This document shows, piece after piece, positions 6,323 through 13,117 of a stretch of DNA of 13,117 nucleotides. Source of the DNA: Patescibacteria group bacterium (GTDB taxonomy: Bacteria > Patescibacteria > ABY1 > JAGPKW01); assembly GCA_021735565.1 (NCBI GenBank), contig JAIPGT010000012.1:1-13117 (forward strand), in the 5' to 3' direction. A model generated the notes under the pieces. That model was given only the letters and a program-made list of their open reading frames with translations. It was not told the origin of the DNA and did not search any database. The position numbers and the translations under genes are program-made. Numbering within the stretch: position 1 is the stretch's first letter; every line of letters begins with the position of its first letter.

Positions 6323-7105
6323 ATGAATATATTATTAATAGGTGATGTTGTTGGTAAAATAGGTAGAAAAACTATTATAAATACTTTACCTAATTTAAGA
6401 AAAAAATTGTCTTTAGATTTTATTTTAGCAAATGTAGAAAATATTGCTCATGGTTCTGGTATTACTGAAAATACATTGTCTGAAATATCTCCATTCCTAG
6501 ATTTTATGACCCTAGGAGATCATGCTTTTGATAAAGAAAAAGATCTAAAAACTATTTTTAAAAATTATAATATTATACATCCTTATAATATAGAAAATAG
6601 TATAAATTCTGGATATAAATTATTAGCAATAGAAAATAAAAAATTTTTATTTATAAATCTTATAGGTAAAGTTTTTATGAAAAAAAGTGATAATTATTTT
6701 TGTCCATTTTCAGCTTTTGATGATATATATAAAAAATTTAAAAATGAAAATCCATTTATTATTGTAGATTTTCATGCTGAAGCTACTAGTGAAAAAAATG
6801 CATTTTTTCATTATGCAAAGAATAGGGCGAATTTAATTTTTGGAACGCATACTCATGTCCCAACAGCTGATTTGAAATTAGAAAATAATTGTTTTTTTGT
6901 TACTGATGTTGGTATGGTTGGTTCTTATGATTCTGTTATTGGATCTTCATATAAAAATGTTATAAAAAGTTTTTTAACTGAACAAACTTTTAAAAATGAT
7001 ATCCCTGAAGATGGCAAAACAATTTTCAATTCCGTTTTACTTAATATAGATAATAATTATATAATAAAGAAATTTGAAAGAGTTGATATTAAGTCTTTAA
7101 TATAA
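6323..7105 (+). CDS. ymdB: YmdB-family metallophosphoesterase
   Basis: YmdB is a dinuclear-metal phosphodiesterase that acts on 2',3'-cyclic nucleotides in vitro and modulates RNase Y and developmental programmes in Bacillus. The 260-aa length is the family norm. Visible motifs are GDVVGKIGR (7-15, Asp8), the VEN motif with Glu39-Asn40, FHAEATSEK (150-158, His151), GTHTHVPTAD (174-183, His176 and His178) and the TDVGM strand (194-198). Where the family usually has a metal-binding Asn in GNH, this protein reads GDHAFD, with Asp66 in that place. The change is conservative and the remaining site is intact, so I expect an active enzyme with altered metal handling at most. It is co-transcribed with rny (8-nt gap) and has no Shine-Dalgarno. 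Confidence 0.92.
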   Translation: MNILLIGDVVGKIGRKTIINTLPNLRKKLSLDFILANVENIAHGSGITENTLSEISPFLDFMTLGDHAFDKEKDLKTIFKNYNIIHPYNIENSINSGYKLLAIENKKFLFINLIGKVFMKKSDNYFCPFSAFDDIYKKFKNENPFIIVDFHAEATSEKNAFFHYAKNRANLIFGTHTHVPTADLKLENNCFFVTDVGMVGSYDSVIGSSYKNVIKSFLTEQTFKNDIPEDGKTIFNSVLLNIDNNYIIKKFERVDIKSLI

Positions 7106-7109
7106 TTTG

Positions 7110-7138
7110 TTGACATGGTATTTCTCTTATTATAGAAT
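7110..7138 (+). promoter_or_regulatory. Near-consensus promoter of the HU gene
   Basis: A perfect TTGACA (7110-7115), a 17-bp spacer and TAGAAT (7133-7138, 5 of 6). Transcription would begin near 7145, about 38 nt before ATG 7183. This is the best sigma-70 promoter in the window and suits an abundant nucleoid protein. Confidence 0.7.
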
Positions 7139-7182
7139 TAATTTAGTTATTTTTTAGAATTTTAATTATTAAATGAAAAAAT

Positions 7183-7467
7183 ATGAATAAAGCTAGATTA
7201 GTAGAAATAGTATCTGATAAATTTAAACTCTCTAAAAGAGTGTCTGAAGATATAGTAGAAACTATTTTTGATGAGTCAATTAAAGCTTTATCTAAAGGTG
7301 AAAAGGTTAATATAGTTGGATTTGGTTCTTTTATGTCTAAAGTAAGACACGCCAGAAAAGGTGTTGATCCTAGAAATCCTTCTTCTATTATTGATGTACC
7401 TGAAACAAAAGTTGCTAAATTTAAAGCTGGTAAAAAATTAAAAGACTCTATAAATAATAGAATATAG
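7183..7467 (+). CDS. HU/IHF-family DNA-binding protein
   Basis: This is a histone-like protein that bends and compacts DNA as a dimer. The 94-aa product has the N-terminal helical dimer core (MNKARLVEIV onward), the hinge GFGSF (46-50), and the DNA-intercalating arm with PRNP (63-66; Pro66 is the usual wedge residue). It ends with the strand and helix VAKFKAGKKLKDSIN (77-91). These match HU more than IHF subunits, but sequence alone does not rule out a specialised paralogue, so I give no symbol. It has its own promoter upstream and terminator-like hairpins downstream, so it is likely expressed as a single gene. It has no Shine-Dalgarno. Confidence 0.93.
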   Translation: MNKARLVEIVSDKFKLSKRVSEDIVETIFDESIKALSKGEKVNIVGFGSFMSKVRHARKGVDPRNPSSIIDVPETKVAKFKAGKKLKDSINNRI

Positions 7468-7488
7468 TTTTTTCTATTGATTTTTTTT
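7456..7488 (+). terminator. Hairpin with U-tract overlapping the HU stop
   Basis: AATAGAA (7456-7462) pairs with TTCTATT (7472-7478) around a 9-nt loop that includes the stop codon. GA and eight T residues follow. The stem is weak because it has a single G-C pair. Confidence 0.4.
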
Positions 7489-7493
7489 ATTTA

Positions 7494-7536
7494 AAAGACT
7501 AGAATATATAAATAAACTGTTCTAGTTTTTTATTTT
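7494..7536 (+). terminator. Rho-independent terminator after the HU gene
   Basis: ACTAGAA (7498-7504) pairs exactly with TTCTAGT (7520-7526). The stem can be extended by flanking A and T bases across a bulged G. A T-rich tail follows to about 7537. Together with the weaker hairpin just before it, this insulates HU from ftsH. Confidence 0.65.
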
Positions 7537-7566
7537 TATACCTAATATTAGATAATAAATTTCTCA

Positions 7567-9420
7567 ATGAATAAAAAAAACAAAAAAAACATCAAAAAGG
7601 ATGATAAAAAAAATATTTTGAAAAACTTCTTAATTTATTTTTTTGTATTTTTAATTATAGGAGCACTTCTTAGTTTTGGTAATTTAGAAACACAAAGCTC
7701 ATCAAAAGTCGGGATAAAAGATTTTGTTGATTTTATAGACAATAATAATGTTAAAGAAATTGTAGTATCTGGTGATAGAGTAAATTTTATAACTAATAAT
7801 AACGAAGAAAAATACTTTTATAAAGAAGAACAAGAAAGTTTAAATGAAATTTTTGCAACTTACGGCATATCAAAAGAAAATTTAAATTCTGTAAATATTG
7901 AAGTAAATAATCTTTCAAATAGAAATTTTATTTTTAATATTCTTTTACCTATATTATTGCCTCTTCTTTTATTTTTCTTGTTTTTTATGTATCTATCAAA
8001 AAAATTAAGTGGAGCAGGTAATAAAACATTATCTTTCGGTCAAAGTAATTTAAAACAGATAAATAATGATTCAAAAAAGACAACTTTTAATGATGTTGCT
8101 GGAAATTTAAATGCAAAAGACGAACTTACTGAAATAGTTGATTTTTTAAAAAATCCTAAAAAATATACGTCAATAGGAGCTAAAATTCCTCATGGAGTTT
8201 TACTTATTGGATCTCCTGGAACAGGTAAAACATTGCTCGCAAAAGCTGTTTCTGGAGAAGCTGGAGTTCCTTTTTTCACAATATCTGGATCTGAATTTGT
8301 AGAAATGTTTGTTGGTGTTGGAGCATCAAGAGTAAGAGATGTTTTTGATAAAGCTAAAAAACAATCTCCTTGTATAGTTTTTATTGACGAAATAGATGCT
8401 GTTGGCAGACAAAGAGGAGTTGGGGTTTCTGGTTCTCATGAAGAAAGAGAACAAACATTAAATCAAATTTTAGTAGAAATGGATGGATTTGGTACTGATA
8501 TTAATATAATTATTATAGCTGCAACTAATAGACCTGATGTTTTAGATAAAGCACTCCTTAGGCCTGGAAGATTTGATAGAGTTGTTGTTTTAGATTCACC
8601 AGATATAAAAGACAGAACAGAAATTTTAAAAATACATGCTAAAAACAAACCTATTGCTAAGGATGTAAATTTTAAATTAGTCGCAGAAAGGACTCCTGGT
8701 TTTTCTGGTGCTGATTTGGAAAATTTATTAAATGAATCCGCTATATTAACTGCCTCAAAAAATAAAAAAGAAATTGTTTTGCAAGATATATTAAATAGTA
8801 TAGAAAAAGTTTTGTTAGGCCCTGAAAAAAAGAGCCATATTCTATCAAAAGAAGAGAAAAAAATAACAGCCTACCATGAAGCAGGTCATGCTATTGTTGC
8901 AAACTTTTTAGAAAATTGTGATCCAGTACATAAAATAAGTATAGTATCTAGAGGTAGAGCGGCTGGATATACTTTAAATTTGCCAGAAAAAGAAATATAT
9001 TTACATTCTAAAGATTATTATATTGATACTATTGCAATGATGCTTGGTGGTTATATTGTTGAAAAAGAATTATTAAAAAAATTATCTAGCGGACCTTCTT
9101 CTGATTTAAAGAAAGCTACTGAATTAGCAAAAAAATTAATCACAGAATTTGCTATGGGAGAAGATTTACCTGTTAGAGTTTATGGAGAAAAAGATGAATT
9201 ATTCTTTTTAGGAAATAATACAGTGAAAGTTGATTATAGTGAAGAAACAGCAAAAATGGTTGATAAAGAAATAGCTAACATAATAGAAGATGCTTATAAT
9301 AGAGCTAAAACTGTTATATTAAAAAATAAAAAAGCTTTAGATAAGGTAGTTGATATTTTAATAGAAAAAGAAACAATTGAAAAAGACGAATTTAAAAAAA
9401 TAATTGAAAATGTGATATAA
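7567..9420 (+). CDS. ftsH: ATP-dependent zinc metalloprotease FtsH
   Basis: FtsH is the membrane-bound AAA+ protease that extracts and degrades damaged or unassembled membrane proteins and some regulators. The 617-aa protein has a Lys-rich cytoplasmic start and TM1 at about 20-37. An outer domain follows, then TM2 at about 122-143. The AAA+ module has Walker A GSPGTGKT (215-222), pore loop FVG (248-250), Walker B VFIDEID (271-277) and the second region of homology ATNRPD...RPGRFDR (319-338). The zinc site is HEAGH (437-441) with the third ligand Asp513 in SSGPSSDL. The Walker A second residue is Ser where Pro is usual, which is harmless. The usual arginine-rich RVAEE stretch before the Asp ligand reads YIVEK. 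All catalytic residues are present. Confidence 0.96.
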   Translation: MNKKNKKNIKKDDKKNILKNFLIYFFVFLIIGALLSFGNLETQSSSKVGIKDFVDFIDNNNVKEIVVSGDRVNFITNNNEEKYFYKEEQESLNEIFATYGISKENLNSVNIEVNNLSNRNFIFNILLPILLPLLLFFLFFMYLSKKLSGAGNKTLSFGQSNLKQINNDSKKTTFNDVAGNLNAKDELTEIVDFLKNPKKYTSIGAKIPHGVLLIGSPGTGKTLLAKAVSGEAGVPFFTISGSEFVEMFVGVGASRVRDVFDKAKKQSPCIVFIDEIDAVGRQRGVGVSGSHEEREQTLNQILVEMDGFGTDINIIIIAATNRPDVLDKALLRPGRFDRVVVLDSPDIKDRTEILKIHAKNKPIAKDVNFKLVAERTPGFSGADLENLLNESAILTASKNKKEIVLQDILNSIEKVLLGPEKKSHILSKEEKKITAYHEAGHAIVANFLENCDPVHKISIVSRGRAAGYTLNLPEKEIYLHSKDYYIDTIAMMLGGYIVEKELLKKLSSGPSSDLKKATELAKKLITEFAMGEDLPVRVYGEKDELFFLGNNTVKVDYSEETAKMVDKEIANIIEDAYNRAKTVILKNKKALDKVVDILIEKETIEKDEFKKIIENVI

Positions 9421-9432
9421 TTTATTTAGTAA

Positions 9433-9450
9433 TTTAATAATATTATTAAA
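9433..9450. repeat. 18-bp perfect A/T palindrome
   Basis: TTTAATAATATTATTAAA is exactly self-complementary and ends 3 bp before the ATG at 9454. It could be an operator, but with no G or C it may be chance. Confidence 0.3.
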
Positions 9451-9453
9451 AAT

Positions 9454-10383
9454 ATGATTTCTTTTAAAAAGGTTTTTAACAAATATTCTTTAGAGAAAAA
9501 AAACTGGTTTTTAACTTTTTTTGTTTCATTTTCTAGTTTTTTATTCTTTTCATCTATATTTTTAAATTTTGTATATTTAAAATCTAATAGATATTTTGTT
9601 TCATTTTCTAATACTATAAATGATTTTTTCTTAATATTTAAATCTGTTTTTGCAAACACCTTGATGCCTGGTACAGGAGATTTTTTTACTCTAATAAATA
9701 CAACAAAAATATTAGAAAATCTAGTTTACAAAAATTCTATATCTGTTGATAATTTTTTCTATAGTAATATTAATTTAATAAGCATTTTTGTTATTTTATT
9801 ATTTTTTATAATAACTTGTATATCTTTTATTTATATTATTACATTAAATGAAAAAAAATCTTTAATAAAAGAAAATAAAAGAAAAATATTACCAATAATA
9901 TCTTTATTTTTGATTAGGAATTTAATTATTTCTTTATTTTTCATGATTGTTGTTCTTATTTCTCAGAATTTTTATTTAAATTCTAATCTATTTTTTACAA
10001 TTTCTTTTATTAGTATTTTTATTATTTCTTTATTTATACAAATAATATTTGAATATGCTTTCAGATATATCATTTTAGATTCAGAAAATATATTTTCTTC
10101 TTTAAAAAAATCTACAAAACTTCTATTCTCAAAATTCGGTCAATCTATTACGGCCTCCCTTATGAGTTTTGTTGTATTTTTATTAATATTTTCAGGAATT
10201 ATTATATTTATATTGCCCTTTCTTGCTATATCTATTTCTGTTGTAAAAGAAAATTTAGTTTCAGTTTTTAATTCAGCAAATGTTATTCTTATAATAATTT
10301 TAGCTTTATTAGGATCTATAATTTTTAATTCATTATATATAAGTCTTTGGAACACTGCTTATATAGAAAATAAAAAAATATAA
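9454..10383 (+). CDS. Six-span integral membrane protein, function unknown
   Basis: I do not recognise this gene. The 309-aa product is rich in Phe, Ile, Leu and Ser. It has about six hydrophobic segments (near 18-41, 107-131, 146-171, 176-202, 231-263 and 275-298). A more polar loop (about 42-106) follows the first span, and a Lys-rich loop lies at 133-145. The stretch EYAFRYIILD...SLKKSTKLL (200-224) between spans four and five faintly resembles the re-entrant region of membrane domains seen near GDPD-type phosphodiesterases. That is too weak to name. It begins 33 nt after ftsH, so it may be read with it, and it ends 67 nt before the ATP synthase genes. It could be an FtsH-associated or an unrelated inserted membrane protein. 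Confidence 0.75.
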   Translation: MISFKKVFNKYSLEKKNWFLTFFVSFSSFLFFSSIFLNFVYLKSNRYFVSFSNTINDFFLIFKSVFANTLMPGTGDFFTLINTTKILENLVYKNSISVDNFFYSNINLISIFVILLFFIITCISFIYIITLNEKKSLIKENKRKILPIISLFLIRNLIISLFFMIVVLISQNFYLNSNLFFTISFISIFIISLFIQIIFEYAFRYIILDSENIFSSLKKSTKLLFSKFGQSITASLMSFVVFLLIFSGIIIFILPFLAISISVVKENLVSVFNSANVILIIILALLGSIIFNSLYISLWNTAYIENKKI

Positions 10384-10414
10384 AAATACCTTATTTAAAA
10401 TAAAAACTAAAATA

Positions 10415-10443
10415 TTGAAAAATAGTTGTTTTTATTGTAGTAT
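10415..10443 (+). promoter_or_regulatory. Candidate promoter of the ATP synthase operon
   Basis: TTGAAA (10415-10420, 5 of 6), a 17-bp spacer and TAGTAT (10438-10443, 4 of 6). Only 7 nt separate the -10 from ATG 10451, so the mRNA would be nearly leaderless, the same geometry as the proximal infB promoter. Confidence 0.35.
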
Positions 10444-10450
10444 CATAAAT

Positions 10451-10702
10451 ATGGATCAAAAAAATAATATTAATAAGGATAGTTTATCAATAAAAACTTT
10501 TAAAGTAGCTTTTAGTTTTATATTTGTTTTTGGTGTTCCTCCTTTTATTATTATGATTTTATGGAATTATTTTCCTTTTATTTTTTTAAATAATAAAAAT
10601 ATCTTAGTATTTTCTTTATTAGTAGCATTAATTTTTTCTTGGTTATTAGTTATATATAAATATAAAAAATTAAAATCATTATACGAAGAAAAGAAGAAAT
10701 AG
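10451..10702 (+). CDS. Small two-span protein, AtpI/AtpZ-like
   Basis: This 83-aa protein has a short polar N-terminus, two membrane helices (about 17-40 and 49-69) joined by a short loop, and a Lys-rich tail. It ends 9 nt before atpB. Size, topology and place are those of AtpI/AtpZ, accessory proteins encoded first in many F-type ATP synthase operons and linked to c-ring assembly or Mg/Ca transport. The sequence itself is too divergent for me to confirm the family. I chose ATG 10451; a TTG at 10415 in the same frame would add 12 residues with two Cys, but it coincides with a candidate -35 box. Confidence 0.6.
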   Translation: MDQKNNINKDSLSIKTFKVAFSFIFVFGVPPFIIMILWNYFPFIFLNNKNILVFSLLVALIFSWLLVIYKYKKLKSLYEEKKK

Positions 10703-10711
10703 AAATAATAT

Positions 10712-11515
10712 ATGAAAGAAAGTTTTTTGAGGTTTTTCAGAGATAAACCAGAAATACAACCTGAAATAATATACACTATTGGCGACTTTCCAGTCACCAA
10801 TTCTTTATTGCTTACGATATTAATAATTTTTATTATTATTATTTTTGTTATTTATTTAAATAAAAAAATTAATGAAAAACCAAAAGGAATACAAAATATT
10901 TTTGAATATTTATATGAATCTATGTTAAATATGACAACTCAAATTACTGGTAGCAAAAAAGTTGCTGAAAATATTTTTCCACTTATTGGTTCTTTATTTA
11001 TTTTTATAGGTTTATCAAATTTAATGACACTCATAATCCCTGGCTTATCTAGTATAACTTTTGATTCACAATATTTATTTAGAACTCCAACAAATGATTT
11101 TAATATGACTTTTGCTTTATCTTTAGGAATAATATTACTTATACAAATACAAAGTATAAAAAGTTATGGATTTTTTGGTTATTTAGGTAGATTTTTAAAA
11201 TTCAAAGAAGTTTATATTGGTTTTAGAAAAGGAATTTCTTCTGGATTGCAAGCTATTATAGATTTTTTTGTTGGTATTCTTGATATAATTTCTGAAATAG
11301 CAAAAATAATATCGCTTTCTTTGCGTTTATTCGGGAATATATATGCTGGAGAAGTTTTAGCAACATTAATTTTTGGAGCTTTTGCTTATGGTTTACCAAC
11401 TGTTTGGGCTGTTATGAGTCTACTTACCGCTATTGTTCAATCTATAGTATTCGGAGCTCTTGTTGCAGCGTATTATTCAGGTTCAATAGATGAAAATAAA
11501 ATTTTTAATAATTAA
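10712..11515 (+). CDS. atpB: F-type ATP synthase subunit a
   Basis: Subunit a forms the two ion half-channels against the c ring in the membrane. The 267-aa protein has the expected hydrophobic segments and the conserved penultimate-helix motif SLSLRLFGNIYAGEVL (201-216). Arg205 is the essential arginine (Arg210 in E. coli), and Glu214 corresponds to Glu219. In the last helix, Gln243 in TAIVQSIVFG corresponds to Gln252. The N-terminal segment FPVTNSLLLT (26-35) is typical of the first helix region. It follows the small AtpI-like gene by 9 nt and precedes atpE by 23 nt. Confidence 0.95.
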   Translation: MKESFLRFFRDKPEIQPEIIYTIGDFPVTNSLLLTILIIFIIIIFVIYLNKKINEKPKGIQNIFEYLYESMLNMTTQITGSKKVAENIFPLIGSLFIFIGLSNLMTLIIPGLSSITFDSQYLFRTPTNDFNMTFALSLGIILLIQIQSIKSYGFFGYLGRFLKFKEVYIGFRKGISSGLQAIIDFFVGILDIISEIAKIISLSLRLFGNIYAGEVLATLIFGAFAYGLPTVWAVMSLLTAIVQSIVFGALVAAYYSGSIDENKIFNN

Positions 11516-11538
11516 ATAATAATTAACATATAAAATAT

Positions 11539-11754
11539 ATGGAATTAGAATCAGCTAGATTAATTGCGAAAGCATTATGTACATTAACAATGGGTCTTTC
11601 AGCCATCGGAGAGGGAATGGTTGCATCTAAAGCATTAGAAGCAATAGGGAGAAATCCTGAACTTGAAGGATCATTATTCTCAAAAATGATTATAGCTATT
11701 GCTATGTGCGAATCAACTGCTATTTATGCTTTTGTTGCATTCTTCTTAATATAA
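11539..11754 (+). CDS. atpE: F-type ATP synthase subunit c, predicted Na+-type
   Basis: Subunit c forms the rotor ring in the membrane. The 71-aa hairpin has two helices joined by the polar loop GRNPE (37-41). It aligns without gaps to the Na+-binding c subunit of Ilyobacter tartaricus from that protein's residue 8 onwards. Glu58 matches the essential Glu65, Ser59 matches Ser66, Thr60 matches Thr67 and Tyr63 matches Tyr70. Position Gln32 is Glu25 here, giving one carboxylate in each helix, as reported for the two-carboxylate ring of Fusobacterium nucleatum. From this I infer Na+ coupling. The helix-1 glycine repeat is partly replaced by larger residues (Met18, Leu20, Ala22). The short length is normal. 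Confidence 0.95.
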   Translation: MELESARLIAKALCTLTMGLSAIGEGMVASKALEAIGRNPELEGSLFSKMIIAIAMCESTAIYAFVAFFLI

Positions 11755-11769
11755 AATAATATTTTAAAA

Positions 11770-12279
11770 ATGGATTTAATAGAAACATTAGGAAAAATTG
11801 GTTTTGATTGGAAAATGGCATTATCAAATCTTGTTACATTTTTGATTATATTTTTTATTTTAAAAAAATATGCCTTTGAGCCGATAAATAAAGTCCTAAA
11901 AACAAGAAAAGAAAAAATAGAAGAAGGATTAGAACATGCTAAAACTGCTACGGAAAATTTTCTTAAGTCTGAAGAAGATTATAGCTTAAAAATGGAAAAG
12001 GCTAAAAAAGATTCTATAGAAATAGTAGATAAAGCAAAAAAAAGAGGAGATGAAATTATAAAAAATTATACAAAACAAGCAGAAGAAAAAACAATAAAAA
12101 TTATTGAAGATGCTAGAAAAGAAATAAATAAAGAAAAAGAATTAGCTAAAAAAGAAATAAATAAGGAAGCTATTTCTTTGGGTATTTTTATTACAGAGAA
12201 ATTATTATCTGAAAATATAAGTGCAGAGAAAAATAGAGTAATTATTAATGAGTTTTTAAATAAAAGAAATGAAAATTAA
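11770..12279 (+). CDS. atpF: F-type ATP synthase subunit b
   Basis: Subunit b is the peripheral stalk that holds the alpha/beta head still against rotor torque. The 169-aa protein has one N-terminal membrane helix (about 17-33), then the conserved FEPINKVLKTRKEKIEEGL (36-54). A long Lys/Glu-rich coiled coil runs to about residue 145, and a short C-terminal segment would contact the delta subunit. Only one b gene is present in the operon, so the stalk is probably a homodimer. Its end overlaps the atpH start by 11 nt, which suggests translational coupling. Confidence 0.93.
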   Translation: MDLIETLGKIGFDWKMALSNLVTFLIIFFILKKYAFEPINKVLKTRKEKIEEGLEHAKTATENFLKSEEDYSLKMEKAKKDSIEIVDKAKKRGDEIIKNYTKQAEEKTIKIIEDARKEINKEKELAKKEINKEAISLGIFITEKLLSENISAEKNRVIINEFLNKRNEN

Positions 12280-12643
12280 TTCAAAAATTTTATCTCTTGC
12301 TTTATATGAGCTTATAAAAGAAGCCCCTGAAAATTATGAAAAAATAATAGATATTTTTTCTGATTTTTGTTATAAAAATAACTTTATAAGTATTTTACCT
12401 AAAATTAGTAAAAATATTGAATATTTATTAGATAAAAATAATATCAAAAATGATTTATTTATAACTGATAAAACAGAAAAAAAAGATATTGAAATTATAT
12501 TAAATAGATTAAATGTTAGTGATGCAAATATTACTGTCGATAATAATTTAATTTCTGGATTTATTTTTAAAAAAAATAATGTTTTATATGATGCTAGTTT
12601 AAAATCTCAAATCAAAAAAATAAAAGAAATTATGAATAATTAA
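12269..12643 (+). CDS. atpH: F-type ATP synthase subunit delta (short form)
   Basis: The delta/OSCP subunit links the peripheral stalk to the top of the F1 head. The C-terminal signature LISGFIFKKNNVLYDASLKS (94-113) fits the family pattern of a glycine followed by a strand and YDxSxxxQL. The whole protein is 124 aa against about 175-180 in E. coli and Bacillus. The loss falls in the N-terminal helical bundle that binds the alpha N-termini, so head attachment may be simplified. The frame is intact, with no sign of a frameshift. It starts inside atpF (11-nt overlap) and ends 4 nt before atpA. Assignment rests on the C-terminus and operon position. Confidence 0.85.
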   Translation: MKINSKILSLALYELIKEAPENYEKIIDIFSDFCYKNNFISILPKISKNIEYLLDKNNIKNDLFITDKTEKKDIEIILNRLNVSDANITVDNNLISGFIFKKNNVLYDASLKSQIKKIKEIMNN

Positions 12644-12647
12644 ATAT

Positions 12648-13117
12648 ATGGATTCTAAAAAAATTGTTGAAAAATTAAAAAATCAAATAAAAAACTTTGA
12701 AAAAGAGATAGATATAACTGAAATAGGAAAAGTGCTAGAAGTTGGGGATGGTATTGTAAGAGCTACTGGCCTTGATAATTGTAAATCTTCTGAGATGGTA
12801 AAATTTGAAAATGGGGAAATAGGAATAGCTTTAAATTTAGAAGAAGAAACTGTAGGTATAATAGTTTTAGGAGATTATACAAAAATAAAAGAAGGTCAAG
12901 AAATAAAAAGAACTGGTAATATTTTATCAATACCTGTTTCTGATAATTTTTTAGGTAGAATTATAGACCCTTTAGGTAACCCTATTGATGGGAAAGGAAA
13001 AATAGAAAGTTCTGAAAATTATTTAATTGAAAAAAAGGCTCCTTCAGTTATGGAAAGAGAGCCCGTTTCTGAGCCATTACAAACAGGAATAAAGGCTATT
13101 GATACTATGATACCAAT
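12648..13117 (+). CDS. atpA: F-type ATP synthase subunit alpha (3' end outside window)
   Basis: The alpha subunit carries the non-catalytic nucleotide sites of the F1 head. About 156 residues are visible. They include an N-terminal helix that would contact delta, and the beta-barrel domain with IGKVLEVGDGIVRATGL (26-42). The stretch LGRIIDPLGNPIDGKG (102-117) follows, then the start of the nucleotide-binding domain, EPLQTGIKAIDTMIP. The Walker A motif lies past the window end, so the core cannot be checked. The reading frame is open to the last base. It has no Shine-Dalgarno and follows atpH by 4 nt. The canonical order predicts gamma, beta and epsilon genes downstream. Confidence 0.95.
   Translation, partial: MDSKKIVEKLKNQIKNFEKEIDITEIGKVLEVGDGIVRATGLDNCKSSEMVKFENGEIGIALNLEEETVGIIVLGDYTKIKEGQEIKRTGNILSIPVSDNFLGRIIDPLGNPIDGKGKIESSENYLIEKKAPSVMEREPVSEPLQTGIKAIDTMIP

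Noticed and set aside
8209..8232. FtsH as an inactive paralogue because Walker A reads GSPGTGKT
   Set aside because: The variable second position tolerates Ser. The Lys-Thr, Walker B, arginine fingers and zinc site are all intact.
10415..10450. TTG start of the AtpI-like protein at 10415
   Set aside because: It would add 12 residues (two Cys) with no family resemblance, and the TTG fits better as part of a -35 box before ATG 10451.

Overview
This is a strongly A+T-rich stretch of bacterial chromosome in which every recognisable gene lies on the + strand. The small housekeeping proteins, the tight packing, the near absence of Shine-Dalgarno sequences and the character of InfB and ATP synthase subunit a suggest a reduced-genome bacterium, most likely of the Patescibacteria/CPR type. 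That placement is inferred from protein character only. The standard bacterial code fits: no frame is interrupted by TGA, and one gene (rbfA) uses TGA as its stop.

Layout. (1) Positions 1-664 hold no gene. They contain three related copies of a roughly 105-bp regulatory cassette (from 101, 200 and 482). Each copy has a pair of 25-bp dyads 33 bp apart, an A-rich stretch and a TTATAAT -10 box. The last copy lies just upstream of two more candidate promoters and infB. (2) Positions 665-4584 encode infB, rbfA, a DHH/DHHA1 phosphoesterase of NrnA type and clpP, covering translation initiation, ribosome maturation, nucleotide turnover and proteolysis. (3) Positions 4585-4790 are a 206-nt leader with mutually exclusive pairings, followed by rny (RNase Y) and ymdB. 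rny has the only strong Shine-Dalgarno in the window. (4) An HU-type DNA-binding protein at 7183-7467 has its own near-consensus promoter and two hairpins with U-tracts after it. (5) ftsH is followed by an unrecognised six-span membrane protein. (6) From 10451 the F-type ATP synthase operon runs in the usual order: an AtpI/AtpZ-like small protein, atpB, atpE, atpF, a short atpH, and atpA, which is cut by the window end.

How the parts work together. The first block supports ribosome assembly and initiation plus protein and nucleotide turnover. RNase Y and its partner-type phosphodiesterase YmdB deal with mRNA decay. FtsH handles membrane-protein quality control. The ATP synthase couples ATP to an ion gradient. 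Its subunit c carries Glu in both membrane helices together with a Ser-Thr/Tyr set, the pattern of Na+-binding two-carboxylate rotor rings.

The main candidate for something undescribed is the triplicated dyad/promoter cassette at 101-591. Secondary points are the predicted Na+-type c ring, an Asn-to-Asp change at a metal-ligand position in YmdB, the putative RNA switch before rny, and initiation that is largely without Shine-Dalgarno.
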